NCBI GenBank assembly: GCA_033765145.1
Contig: JANRIH010000028.1
Span: forward strand, 124,001-188,000
Reading direction: 5' to 3'
Length of the DNA: 64,000 bases
From: JAGVSR01 sp033765145
GTDB taxonomy: Bacteria > Pseudomonadota > Alphaproteobacteria > Rhizobiales > Hyphomicrobiaceae
The notes under the pieces: generated by a model
Database searches by the model: none
What the model was told of the DNA's origin: nothing
What the model saw: the letters and a program-made list of their open reading frames with translations, nothing else
Position numbers and translations under genes: made by a program
Shown: positions 1-7,355 of the stretch, one piece after another
How the letters are laid out: each line of letters begins with the position of its first letter
How positions within the stretch are numbered: position 1 is the first letter of the stretch

Positions 1-1566
1 CAGCGCATCGCGGGACTGGACCTCGTCGGCTCTCGTCTCGACGGCTCCGTTGCGGGCGACGATGCGGTTGCCTACTTCGAATGGACGATTGAGTTCCGCA
101 ACCAAACTGCGCTCGATCGCGAGGCGCGGCTCGCACTCGCGCTGCCGCCCGGCGGGGTCGTATCGCGGGCGACGCTCTGGATCAATGGTGAGGAGCGGGA
201 AGCCGCGTTCGGCGGGCGAGGCCAGACTCGCGCTGCCTATGAAAGCGTCGCCGTCGCTCAGAGGCGCGATCCCCTGTTGGTGACGACCAAGGGGGCCGAT
301 CGGGTTCTGGCGCAGGCGTTTCCCGTGCCGCGTGACGGCGGGACGATCAAGTTCAAGCTCGGCATCACGGCGCCACTCGAACTTGCCGGGGACGATACCG
401 CTAGCGTGGTTCTGCCGGCTATTCTCGAGCGGAACTTCGACATCGGCGCGGATTTCCGTCATGCGGTCTGGGTTGAAAGTCCAAGTCCATTTGTCGATCC
501 ATCGGCGGGTTTCGCTGCGACCGTCATCACCAGCGATCGCTTTCGGTTGCAGTCGGAAATCGCCGACACGACGCTGACCGGAAAGCGGCCATCGATCGAG
601 GTTCGGCGCGACCCGGCCGTGGTCCGCAAGATCGCGCCGCGTGATGGTGGCGCGGCGATCGAGCAACGGATCGTTCAGCGCATGGGCCCCGATGCCGACG
701 CCTTGATGCTCGTCATCGATGGTTCAATCGCCACAGGCACCCACCGTTCCGCGTTGCTCTCAGTCCTCGACGCGATACCGGTAGGGCGAATCGTCGGCCT
801 CGCTATTGCATCTGCGACGCCGGTCGAGATCGATTTGAAGCCTTGGGACGAGGACCAGCGTGCGAGATTCGAAAATGCCCTCCGGTCGCACGACTTCGTC
901 GGAGGTCAGGACAATGCGCCCGCGCTAGGCGAGGCCATCGGCCGGCTCGAACATGCGCGAGACGGCGTGGTTTTCTGGGTCCATGGACCTCAGCCGATCG
1001 CCTTCACGGATGGGTCCGCCCGTCTTGAACAACTCATGGGACGCATCGAGCGGATGCCACGGCTTTTGATGTACGAAGTTGCGGCGGGACCGAACGAGGT
1101 CTTGCCGGATGCACCCTGGGCGTGGCGCGCGCAATCGGTTCCCGCGACGGGCAATGTCGCGCGCGATCTCGAAGGCACGATACGACGCGTGCTTGGTGGC
1201 GACGCGCGCTTCGACATCGTTCGCCGACCGGTTGGAACCGATACGTCCGCGAGCGGAATCGGCTCGGCGCATATCTCGCGGCTCTGGGCGCAGGCGGCGG
1301 TGCTCGATCTCATGGCGCGGAACGGCGAGCGCGGAAGGGTGCGCGCCACGGCGCTGGCCACCGAGAACCAGCTCGTCACGCCCGTCAGCGGCGCGGTCGT
1401 TCTCGAAACGAAAGCGCAGTACGACGCACATCAATTGAAGCCGGTCGCGCAAGGCACGGTACCGACCGTGCCGGAGCCGCACGAATGGGTGCTCATCATT
1501 CTCGCGAGCCTCATGATCGGGCATGCGCTCTGGCGGCAGCGTGTGGCTGTGGAGCGCCGGCGATGA
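1..1566 (+). CDS. VIT-domain protein with degenerate vWA region and PEP-CTERM-like sorting tail (5' end outside window)
   Basis: The reading frame is open from base 1, so the gene starts upstream of the window; the first in-window start candidate (position 277) would cut the VIT domain. The first 110 codons read as a vault/inter-alpha-trypsin (VIT) domain, with alternating basic-hydrophobic strands ending in 'AQAFPVP'. A vWA-like segment follows around codons 233-330 (LVIDGSIATG), where the metal-binding DxSxS pattern is degenerate. The C-terminus has the three parts of an exosortase target: VPEPHEW, a hydrophobic stretch (VLIILASLMIG) and an Arg-rich end (ERRR). The stop overlaps the exosortase start in ATGA, so the two are co-translated. 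I infer a secreted or surface protein processed by the adjacent exosortase. Ligand and role are unknown. Confidence 0.8.
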   Translation, partial: QRIAGLDLVGSRLDGSVAGDDAVAYFEWTIEFRNQTALDREARLALALPPGGVVSRATLWINGEEREAAFGGRGQTRAAYESVAVAQRRDPLLVTTKGADRVLAQAFPVPRDGGTIKFKLGITAPLELAGDDTASVVLPAILERNFDIGADFRHAVWVESPSPFVDPSAGFAATVITSDRFRLQSEIADTTLTGKRPSIEVRRDPAVVRKIAPRDGGAAIEQRIVQRMGPDADALMLVIDGSIATGTHRSALLSVLDAIPVGRIVGLAIASATPVEIDLKPWDEDQRARFENALRSHDFVGGQDNAPALGEAIGRLEHARDGVVFWVHGPQPIAFTDGSARLEQLMGRIERMPRLLMYEVAAGPNEVLPDAPWAWRAQSVPATGNVARDLEGTIRRVLGGDARFDIVRRPVGTDTSASGIGSAHISRLWAQAAVLDLMARNGERGRVRATALATENQLVTPVSGAVVLETKAQYDAHQLKPVAQGTVPTVPEPHEWVLIILASLMIGHALWRQRVAVERRR

Positions 1567-2453
1567 CTGGCGTCGTTCTGTCACCCGGAGAGTTGGCGGT
1601 CGGCCGGCAAGGGGCCTCGCCTGAAATGCGTGCGGGCCTTTCGCGGCATCAGCCAAGTCTGGTGCTGGCGATCGTCGTTCTATCGACGTGGAGCGCTTGG
1701 CCATGGCTCTGGCAGAGATTGTCTCCGTCGCTCGAAGAAGGTCTCAGTCTCGTCGCGGCGGCGGCGTTGATCGTTGTGCTCGTCGCCCCGCATGTCATCG
1801 CGCGGCGCTCGTTCTTGCTTGTTCCTCTGGGGCCGGTCTCCGTCCTGCTTCTCGTGTACGCCGTCGCAGTTGTCGTGGCGCCCGACATCGTTGCGGCTGC
1901 CGCGGCCGTTGTTGCGGTTCTTTTCGTTGTCTGGCGAGCGGCGACGCCTACGCCGCCGCCGCTCGCGTTCTACGGGCTCGTTGCGCTGGCGCTCCCCGTC
2001 GTGCCGTCGCTCCAGATGGTGCTCGGCTATCCCATGCGGGTCGCGTCGGCTGCCATTGCGGTGGAGCTGCTCGCGTTTCAGGGTCTTGCCATCTCGCGCA
2101 ACGGCACGCTCGTCGCGATCAACGGCGAGACGGTGCAATTCGATGCTCCGTGCAGCGGGGTCACGACGCTCTGGACGCTCTGGCTTGTCGCACTGGCCGG
2201 GGGCCTGCTGTTCCGTTTGAAGCCTTGGCGTCTGGTGACCGCATGCCTGCTCGCCATCGGCGTTGCGATCGTCGCCAACGCGTTCCGCGCGGCCAGTCTC
2301 ATCGTTGCCGAGACGTCCGGGCTTCTCGCTGCCGCGCCCTGGATGCACGAAGGCATCGGCCTCGCCTCGGCAGCATGTGCGTGCGCTGGACTGTGGTGGA
2401 TGATCGTACGGCTTGCGTCTGGGACCGCCGTCGAGAGGACGGACAGTCCATGA
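1563..2453 (+). CDS. Exosortase/archaeosortase family transpeptidase
   Basis: A 296-residue polytopic membrane protein with about eight hydrophobic helices. The family's catalytic residues are all present: Cys197 in APCSGV, Arg242 in NAFRA and His262 in WMHEG. Exosortases recognise PEP-CTERM-type C-terminal signals at the inner membrane and cleave or transfer the protein. The gene starts in a 4-bp ATGA overlap with the VIT protein and ends in another ATGA overlap with the EpsI-like gene, so the three form one translationally coupled unit. No exopolysaccharide genes are visible nearby, unlike classical PEP-CTERM loci. The exosortase subtype cannot be assigned by eye. Confidence 0.85.
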   Translation: MTGVVLSPGELAVGRQGASPEMRAGLSRHQPSLVLAIVVLSTWSAWPWLWQRLSPSLEEGLSLVAAAALIVVLVAPHVIARRSFLLVPLGPVSVLLLVYAVAVVVAPDIVAAAAAVVAVLFVVWRAATPTPPPLAFYGLVALALPVVPSLQMVLGYPMRVASAAIAVELLAFQGLAISRNGTLVAINGETVQFDAPCSGVTTLWTLWLVALAGGLLFRLKPWRLVTACLLAIGVAIVANAFRAASLIVAETSGLLAAAPWMHEGIGLASAACACAGLWWMIVRLASGTAVERTDSP

Positions 2454-3019
2454 GGCAAATCCTCATCCTTGTCGCGTCTGCCTTGGCCGCGGCGACGTCT
2501 TCCGTCGTCGTCGAGCATGGAGCGCAGCGCGCCGCGGACGCCGTTTCGTTTCCGGGATGGCCGTCGACCTTCGACGGGCGGCCCGTTGTGGCGCTGCCGC
2601 TCTCGACGCGCGAAGCGGCATTCGCGCGCGATTTTCCTGGACGCGTCGGGCGATTTTCGGATGGCCGGCGAGAGATCATCGTGCGGTGGGCCGTCAGCGC
2701 GACGCGGCGCTTGCATCCCGCAGCGGATTGCTTTCGAGGGCTTGGATACGAGACGACACCCTTGCCGTTGATGCGGACCATCGACGCGCAGCACATGGGC
2801 TGTTTTCGGGCGGTAAAGGCTGGCGAGACGTTCCGTGTTTGCGAGGTCGTTCGCGAGGATGGTCACGAAGCGTCCACCATGTCCTGGCCAGACGTGCCCG
2901 CGTGGTACTGGGCCGCGCTCACGGGAGCGACGCAGGGGCCGTGGTGGAATATCGTCGTCGCCGAGCGGATCGCGGGGGACGCGGCAGGCGGCGAAGTTCG
3001 GTCCGGCGTTAGACCTTGA
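2450..3019 (+). CDS. EpsI-like exosortase-associated protein (DUF3485-like)
   Basis: A 189-residue protein with an N-terminal hydrophobic signal or anchor (ILILVASALAAATS) and an extracytoplasmic body. The segment LHPAADCFRGLGYE matches the 'H-x-x-x-x-C-x-x-x-G' pattern of the EpsI/DUF3485 family, which is commonly encoded beside, or fused to, exosortases. It starts in a 4-bp overlap with the exosortase gene. Its 3' end overlaps the 3' end of the convergent Anbu gene by 11 bp. EpsI-family biochemistry is unknown; the context supports an accessory role in sorting of the upstream VIT protein. Confidence 0.7.
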   Translation: MRQILILVASALAAATSSVVVEHGAQRAADAVSFPGWPSTFDGRPVVALPLSTREAAFARDFPGRVGRFSDGRREIIVRWAVSATRRLHPAADCFRGLGYETTPLPLMRTIDAQHMGCFRAVKAGETFRVCEVVREDGHEASTMSWPDVPAWYWAALTGATQGPWWNIVVAERIAGDAAGGEVRSGVRP

Positions 3020-3770
3020 ACTCGTCGATCTTCGAAAAGGCCTCGCGGAGTGCACCGGCCCAGGAGGCGGAGAGGAGTTTGAAGTACTCGTCGTCCTGCT
3101 CGATGCGTTTTTGGCGGCGCACGTCGAGGGTGTCGCGTTCATAGATCAGGAGATCGATCGGCATCCCGACGGAGAGGTTCGAACGGATGGTCGAATCGAA
3201 CGACAGCAGCAGGAGCTTCGCCGCTTCGCCCAGGCGCATGCCGGGCTGAGCCACGCGGTCGAGGATCGGCTTGCCGTACTTGTGCTCGCCGATCTGCAGG
3301 AACGGGCTGTCGTCCAGCGCCTCGATGAAGTTGCCCTCGGCGTAGATTTGGAACAGGCGCGGCGGCTCGGAGCCGATCTGCCCGCCGAGGATGAACGACG
3401 CGTTGAAGCCGGTTCGGCTCGCTTCGAGCGATTCATAGTCCGACTTGCGCACTTCGCGGATCGCGCTTCCGACGTGCCGGGCGGCGCGATACATGGATGT
3501 CACGGTGAACAGTGTCTCGCGTGGGACCTCGTTGCCTTCGGCGTCGTGCACCGGTTCGTCGACGCTCGCGAGCTGTTCGTTCAACAGGCTCACGACGGAC
3601 TGCGTGACGCCGAGGTTGCCGGCGGTCAGGAGCACGAGGACCCGGTCACCCGGTTTCCGCCAGACGTGCAGCTTACGGAATTTGGAAATATGATCTACGC
3701 CGGCGTTGGTCCGGGTATCGGCCGCGAAGACGAGGCCGCGATCGAGGCGCATTGCGACGGCGTAGGTCAT
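3009..3770 (-). CDS. Anbu, bacterial proteasome-homologous peptidase (ancestral beta-subunit type)
   Basis: A 253-residue Ntn-hydrolase of the proteasome beta-subunit fold. I chose the ATG at 3770 because the protein then begins MTYAVAM, placing Thr2 as the N-terminal nucleophile after Met removal, as in Anbu proteins; a 17-codon upstream extension is open but would bury it. The strand FAADTRTNAG matches the beta-type core. It is last in a minus-strand operon with transglutaminase, alpha-E and circularly permuted ATP-grasp genes, the known Anbu gene neighbourhood. Anbu forms open-ring or helical assemblies in published structures, including one from Hyphomicrobium. Its substrate is not established. 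The stop overlaps the opposing EpsI-like gene. Confidence 0.9.
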   Translation of the reverse strand: MTYAVAMRLDRGLVFAADTRTNAGVDHISKFRKLHVWRKPGDRVLVLLTAGNLGVTQSVVSLLNEQLASVDEPVHDAEGNEVPRETLFTVTSMYRAARHVGSAIREVRKSDYESLEASRTGFNASFILGGQIGSEPPRLFQIYAEGNFIEALDDSPFLQIGEHKYGKPILDRVAQPGMRLGEAAKLLLLSFDSTIRSNLSVGMPIDLLIYERDTLDVRRQKRIEQDDEYFKLLSASWAGALREAFSKIDEFKV

Positions 3771-3826
3771 CGGATGTCCAGGTCTTGGAAGCAGGTACGG
3801 TGCGGCCGCGTCCGGCGGCACCCAGC

Positions 3827-4639
3827 CTATTGCTGCTGCGCGCCTTGCTGCTGGACTTCGACCGAGACGTCAAGGGTCTCGTGACCTCCGCCGCGCTGTG
3901 TTCCACGGATCGGTGCGGCCGTCGAGGCGTCGAGGCCGGTCGCGAGCCTGACATAGCGTTCCGTCGGACAAATGAGGTTGGCCGGGTCGAAACCGACCCA
4001 GCCGAGACCTTCGACCCACGCTTCGGCCCAGGCGTGATGCGCTTCGGACGGTTCGGGCTGACCTGACAGGAAGTAACCATTCACGTAGCGCGCCGGAATG
4101 CCGATCGTGCGCGCGGCCGAAATGAACAGGTGCGCGTGATCCTGGCAGACGCCGCGACCATCCGCCAGCGCCTCGGCGGCGGACGTGTGCACGTGGGTCG
4201 CTCCGGTCTCGTAGGCGATTGCCGCATGGACGCCATGCATCAGCTTGTGCAGTCGATCGAGCATGCAGCCGGTCGTGCATTTCGCCGCCATGGCGCGGAT
4301 GGGGTCGTTTGGTTTGGTGCGTGCCGTTTCTCGCAGGTAGACGCGCAGGGGTGCGGGTTCGACTAGGCCGCGCGTTACGCCGATGCGGTCCTCCGTCTCG
4401 ACAATTCCCTGCGCTTCGATGACGAGTTGGTCGTGCTCTGTCGTCTGCGACACGAGATGGACGAGGTTGCCGAAGGCGTCGCGGAAGCGCGCGGCGCGTT
4501 CGATGCCGGGCATGATGATCGACCAGTTGAGGACGTGCTGGCCGTCGAATTCGGGCGGCGTCAGGCGTAGGGCCTCGACGGCGTAGCGGGCCGCGCTGCC
4601 GTAGCGATAGGTCGTGATATGCCTGATCTCGAGGAGCAT
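3827..4639 (-). CDS. Transglutaminase-like family protein of the Anbu operon
   Basis: A 270-residue cytoplasmic protein with a bacterial transglutaminase-like N-terminal domain (starting LEIRHITTYRY) and a papain-like transglutaminase core. The predicted triad is visible: Cys165 in GVCQDHAH, His in HHAWAEAW and Asp in GFDPAN. The C-terminus is a low-complexity Gln tail (QQQGAQQQ). It lies 12 bp downstream of the alpha-E gene and 56 bp upstream of Anbu. Members may act as proteases, amidases or cross-linkers; with an ATP-grasp ligase in the same operon, formation and cleavage of an isopeptide or peptide tag is a reasonable inference but is unproven here. Confidence 0.88.
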   Translation of the reverse strand: MLLEIRHITTYRYGSAARYAVEALRLTPPEFDGQHVLNWSIIMPGIERAARFRDAFGNLVHLVSQTTEHDQLVIEAQGIVETEDRIGVTRGLVEPAPLRVYLRETARTKPNDPIRAMAAKCTTGCMLDRLHKLMHGVHAAIAYETGATHVHTSAAEALADGRGVCQDHAHLFISAARTIGIPARYVNGYFLSGQPEPSEAHHAWAEAWVEGLGWVGFDPANLICPTERYVRLATGLDASTAAPIRGTQRGGGHETLDVSVEVQQQGAQQQ

Positions 4640-4651
4640 CTGTCGCTGAAC

Positions 4652-5599
4652 TCAGCCGTTGAAATGGTAGGCCTCGGCGATGTCTGTCGCCAGCCGGCCG
4701 TTGCGGTAGATGAAGTCGGTCAGGAACTCGTGCAGACCACCCTGGAAGATCTCGTCCATTCTGTTTCGTGACAAGAGTTCCAGAGTTTCACGGGCCGTGG
4801 CGTCGGGTGCCTGGGCTTTGTCGTAGAAGCGGTCGAGGCCGGCCAGTGCGCTTTCGATCTCGACGTAACAGGCGGCGAGGGACCGGGGCATCTCGGGATT
4901 GAGAATCAGGAAATCGGCGATCTTCCAAGGACGGTAGCTGTCCTTGTAGACCCAGCGGTAGCTTCGGTGCGCGGAAACGGAACGCAGAATCGACGCCCAC
5001 TGCACGTTGTCGACGCTCGTGCCGATGAGCCCCGTGCTCGGGAGGAGGACGTAGTATTTGACGTCGATGATGCGGGCGGTGTTGTCGGCGCGCTCGACGA
5101 AGGTGCCGAGCTGGCTGAAGTAGAAGGTGTCGTTGCGCAGGATCGTGTTCAGGAGGACGCCGCGATAGGTCGCAGACTGGCGCTTCACCCAGTCGAGAAG
5201 TTGCGGCAGGCGGTCCGATTTCAGTTCGGCCGGCTTGATCGCCTGGAACTCGATATAGGCGCTGTTGAGGCTCTCCCACATTTCGCGGGTGAGGGCCGTG
5301 CGTTGCGCGCGCCCGTTGCGACGCGCGATCGAGAGGCACGTTCGAACGCTCGAGGGGTTCTCGGGATCGAACAGCAAGTAATCGATCACGTCGCGCGTCG
5401 TCAGGGCCTCGTGCCGGCTGAGGTAGCCGAGTTCGCAGCCCGCGCTCTGGAGCGTCGAGCGCCATTCCTCGTTGTAGCCTTCGCCCTCGCGCGGCAGAAG
5501 TGCGATGCGGTAGCCGACTTCCAGCAGGCGCGCCATGTTCTCGGCGCGCTCCAGATAGCGGGACAGCCAGAAGAGATCGTTTGCGGTGCGTCCGAGCAT
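4652..5599 (-). CDS. Alpha-E domain protein of the Anbu operon
   Basis: A 315-residue, mostly helical protein opening with MLGRTANDLFWLSRYLERAEN, the diagnostic N-terminus of the alpha-E (DUF403) family. No catalytic motif is evident. It lies 44 bp downstream of the circularly permuted ATP-grasp gene and 12 bp upstream of the transglutaminase. In many bacteria alpha-E proteins are fused to or encoded next to circularly permuted ATP-grasp enzymes, so a physical partnership is likely. The biochemical function is unknown. Confidence 0.9.
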   Translation of the reverse strand: MLGRTANDLFWLSRYLERAENMARLLEVGYRIALLPREGEGYNEEWRSTLQSAGCELGYLSRHEALTTRDVIDYLLFDPENPSSVRTCLSIARRNGRAQRTALTREMWESLNSAYIEFQAIKPAELKSDRLPQLLDWVKRQSATYRGVLLNTILRNDTFYFSQLGTFVERADNTARIIDVKYYVLLPSTGLIGTSVDNVQWASILRSVSAHRSYRWVYKDSYRPWKIADFLILNPEMPRSLAACYVEIESALAGLDRFYDKAQAPDATARETLELLSRNRMDEIFQGGLHEFLTDFIYRNGRLATDIAEAYHFNG

Positions 5600-5643
5600 G
5601 TCAGGGTGATTTCATTTCGTTTATTGGAGTTTGGTGCGTCGGA

Positions 5644-7056
5644 TCAGTCCTGCAGTACCCAAGTGTCTTTCGTCCCTCCACCCTGGCTCGAATTGACGAC
5701 GAGCGAGCCTTCGCGCAAGGCGACGCGCGTCAATCCTCCGGGTACAAGCCTGACGCGGTCTCCGACAAGCACGAACGGACGGAGATCGAGGTGGCGCGGA
5801 GCAATGCCGCTCTCGACGAGCGTCGGGCACGTCGAGAGCGCCAATGTCGGCTGCGCGATGTAATTGGTCGGGTTCGCTATCAGCTTCTCGCGGAACTTAT
5901 CGATGTCGGCTTTGGTTGCGGTCGGTCCGACCAACATGCCGTATCCGCCGGAGCCGTGGACCTCCTTGACGACGAGTTCGTCGAGATGTTCGAGGACATA
6001 GGCGAGATCGGTAGGCTTTCGGCAGTTGCGTGTGGGCACGTTCTCGAGAAGCGGCGCCTGCCCGGTATAGAAGCGCACGATTTCGGGCATGTAGCAGTAG
6101 ATGGCCTTGTCGTCCGCGATGCCGGCGCCGGGCGCGTTGACGATCGTGACCTTGCCGGCGCGATAGACGTCGAACAGTCCCGGCACACCGAGCATGGAAT
6201 TCGGATCGAAGACGAGAGGGTCGAGGAAGTCGTCGTCGATCCGGCGGTAGAGAACGTCGACCTGCGTCAGGCCCTGGGTCGTCCGCATGTAGAGCGCACC
6301 GTCGACCACCACGAGGTCGCGGCCCTCGACGAGTTCGATGCCCATCTGGTCGGCAAGGAAAGAATGCTCGAAATATGCGCTGTTGTAGAGACCGGGCGTC
6401 AGCAGCGCGATCACGGGCTCGCGGCCAAGATTGCGGGAGGCGACGCTTTCGAGCGTCTTCAGAAGATTTTCGGGATAGGTCTCGATCGGCGCGACGCGGT
6501 TCCGCGCGAAGAGATCGGGGAACATGCTCATCATCGTTTCGCGATTTTCGAGCATGTAGGAGACCCCGGATGGGGTCCGAGCATTATCTTCGAGTACGTA
6601 GAATTCGTTGGGCCCCGTCCGAACGATGTCGATGCCGATGATGTGCGAGTAGACCCCGAGCGGAGGCTCGACGCCGATCATCTCGGGCACGAACGCGGAA
6701 TTCTGGATCACCAGTTCGTCCGGGATGAGCTTCGCCTTCAGGATCTCCTGACGGTGATAGATGTCGTACATGAAGGCGTTCAGCGCCTTGACGCGCTGTT
6801 CGATCCCGGTGGCGAGGCGCCGCCATTCGGACGCTGCGATGATGCGCGGAACGATGTCGAACGGGATCAGCCGCTCGGCGGCGCTTTCGTCGCCGTAGAC
6901 CGCGAACGTGATGCCGGACCTGCGGAACAAGCGCTCGGCGTCGATGCGCTTCTGGTGCAGGTCCTCGATCTTCTGGGTAGCCAACCATTCGGAGACGGCG
7001 TTGTAGGGCTCGCGGATACCCGAGCCATAGCCGTTCATCTCGTCGAACGCCTGCAC
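5644..7056 (-). CDS. Circularly permuted type 2 ATP-grasp protein, first gene of the Anbu operon
   Basis: A 470-residue protein with the features of circularly permuted ATP-grasp enzymes: an N-terminal region with ERLFRRSGITFAVYG and FDIVPRII, a central ATP-grasp part (FYVLEDNARTPSGVS), and a C-terminal block including KEVHGSGGYGM. The start is a GTG at 7056, chosen for the strong GGGGGAGGGG Shine-Dalgarno about six bases upstream; an ATG six codons later is the alternative. The family is predicted to ligate amino acids or peptides. As the first gene of the Anbu operon it may supply the reaction that the transglutaminase and Anbu reverse or edit. That scheme is inference. Confidence 0.9.
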   Translation of the reverse strand: MQAFDEMNGYGSGIREPYNAVSEWLATQKIEDLHQKRIDAERLFRRSGITFAVYGDESAAERLIPFDIVPRIIAASEWRRLATGIEQRVKALNAFMYDIYHRQEILKAKLIPDELVIQNSAFVPEMIGVEPPLGVYSHIIGIDIVRTGPNEFYVLEDNARTPSGVSYMLENRETMMSMFPDLFARNRVAPIETYPENLLKTLESVASRNLGREPVIALLTPGLYNSAYFEHSFLADQMGIELVEGRDLVVVDGALYMRTTQGLTQVDVLYRRIDDDFLDPLVFDPNSMLGVPGLFDVYRAGKVTIVNAPGAGIADDKAIYCYMPEIVRFYTGQAPLLENVPTRNCRKPTDLAYVLEHLDELVVKEVHGSGGYGMLVGPTATKADIDKFREKLIANPTNYIAQPTLALSTCPTLVESGIAPRHLDLRPFVLVGDRVRLVPGGLTRVALREGSLVVNSSQGGGTKDTWVLQD

Positions 7057-7355
7057 GTCCCCTCCCCCTTTGATCTTTTGGCCGGACCGGCTTCTTCCAG
7101 CTTCCTAGCGCAAGACACGGGCCAAAAGGAAAACCTATATATTTCAATGTGATGTGTGTTCGCCCCCGCCTGTCGTCCGGGCAAACATCGCGTATTTGCC
7201 CAAATTTTAGGCGGTATTGGTCTTGCTGGAAACACTGATTTCATGGCGACCTGTCAGAGGCGGCCGAGTGTGCGAATGTGCTGTGGGGCGAAGCCCGTTC
7301 TGCAAACGCATTCTGGCGGGCTCAGCGCTTTCTGTCGTGCCGGGAACGTATCGGA

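Noticed and set aside
5500..7152. 550-codon open frame on the plus strand
   Set aside because: It is antisense to the alpha-E and ATP-grasp genes of the Anbu operon; it is a GC-rich shadow frame.
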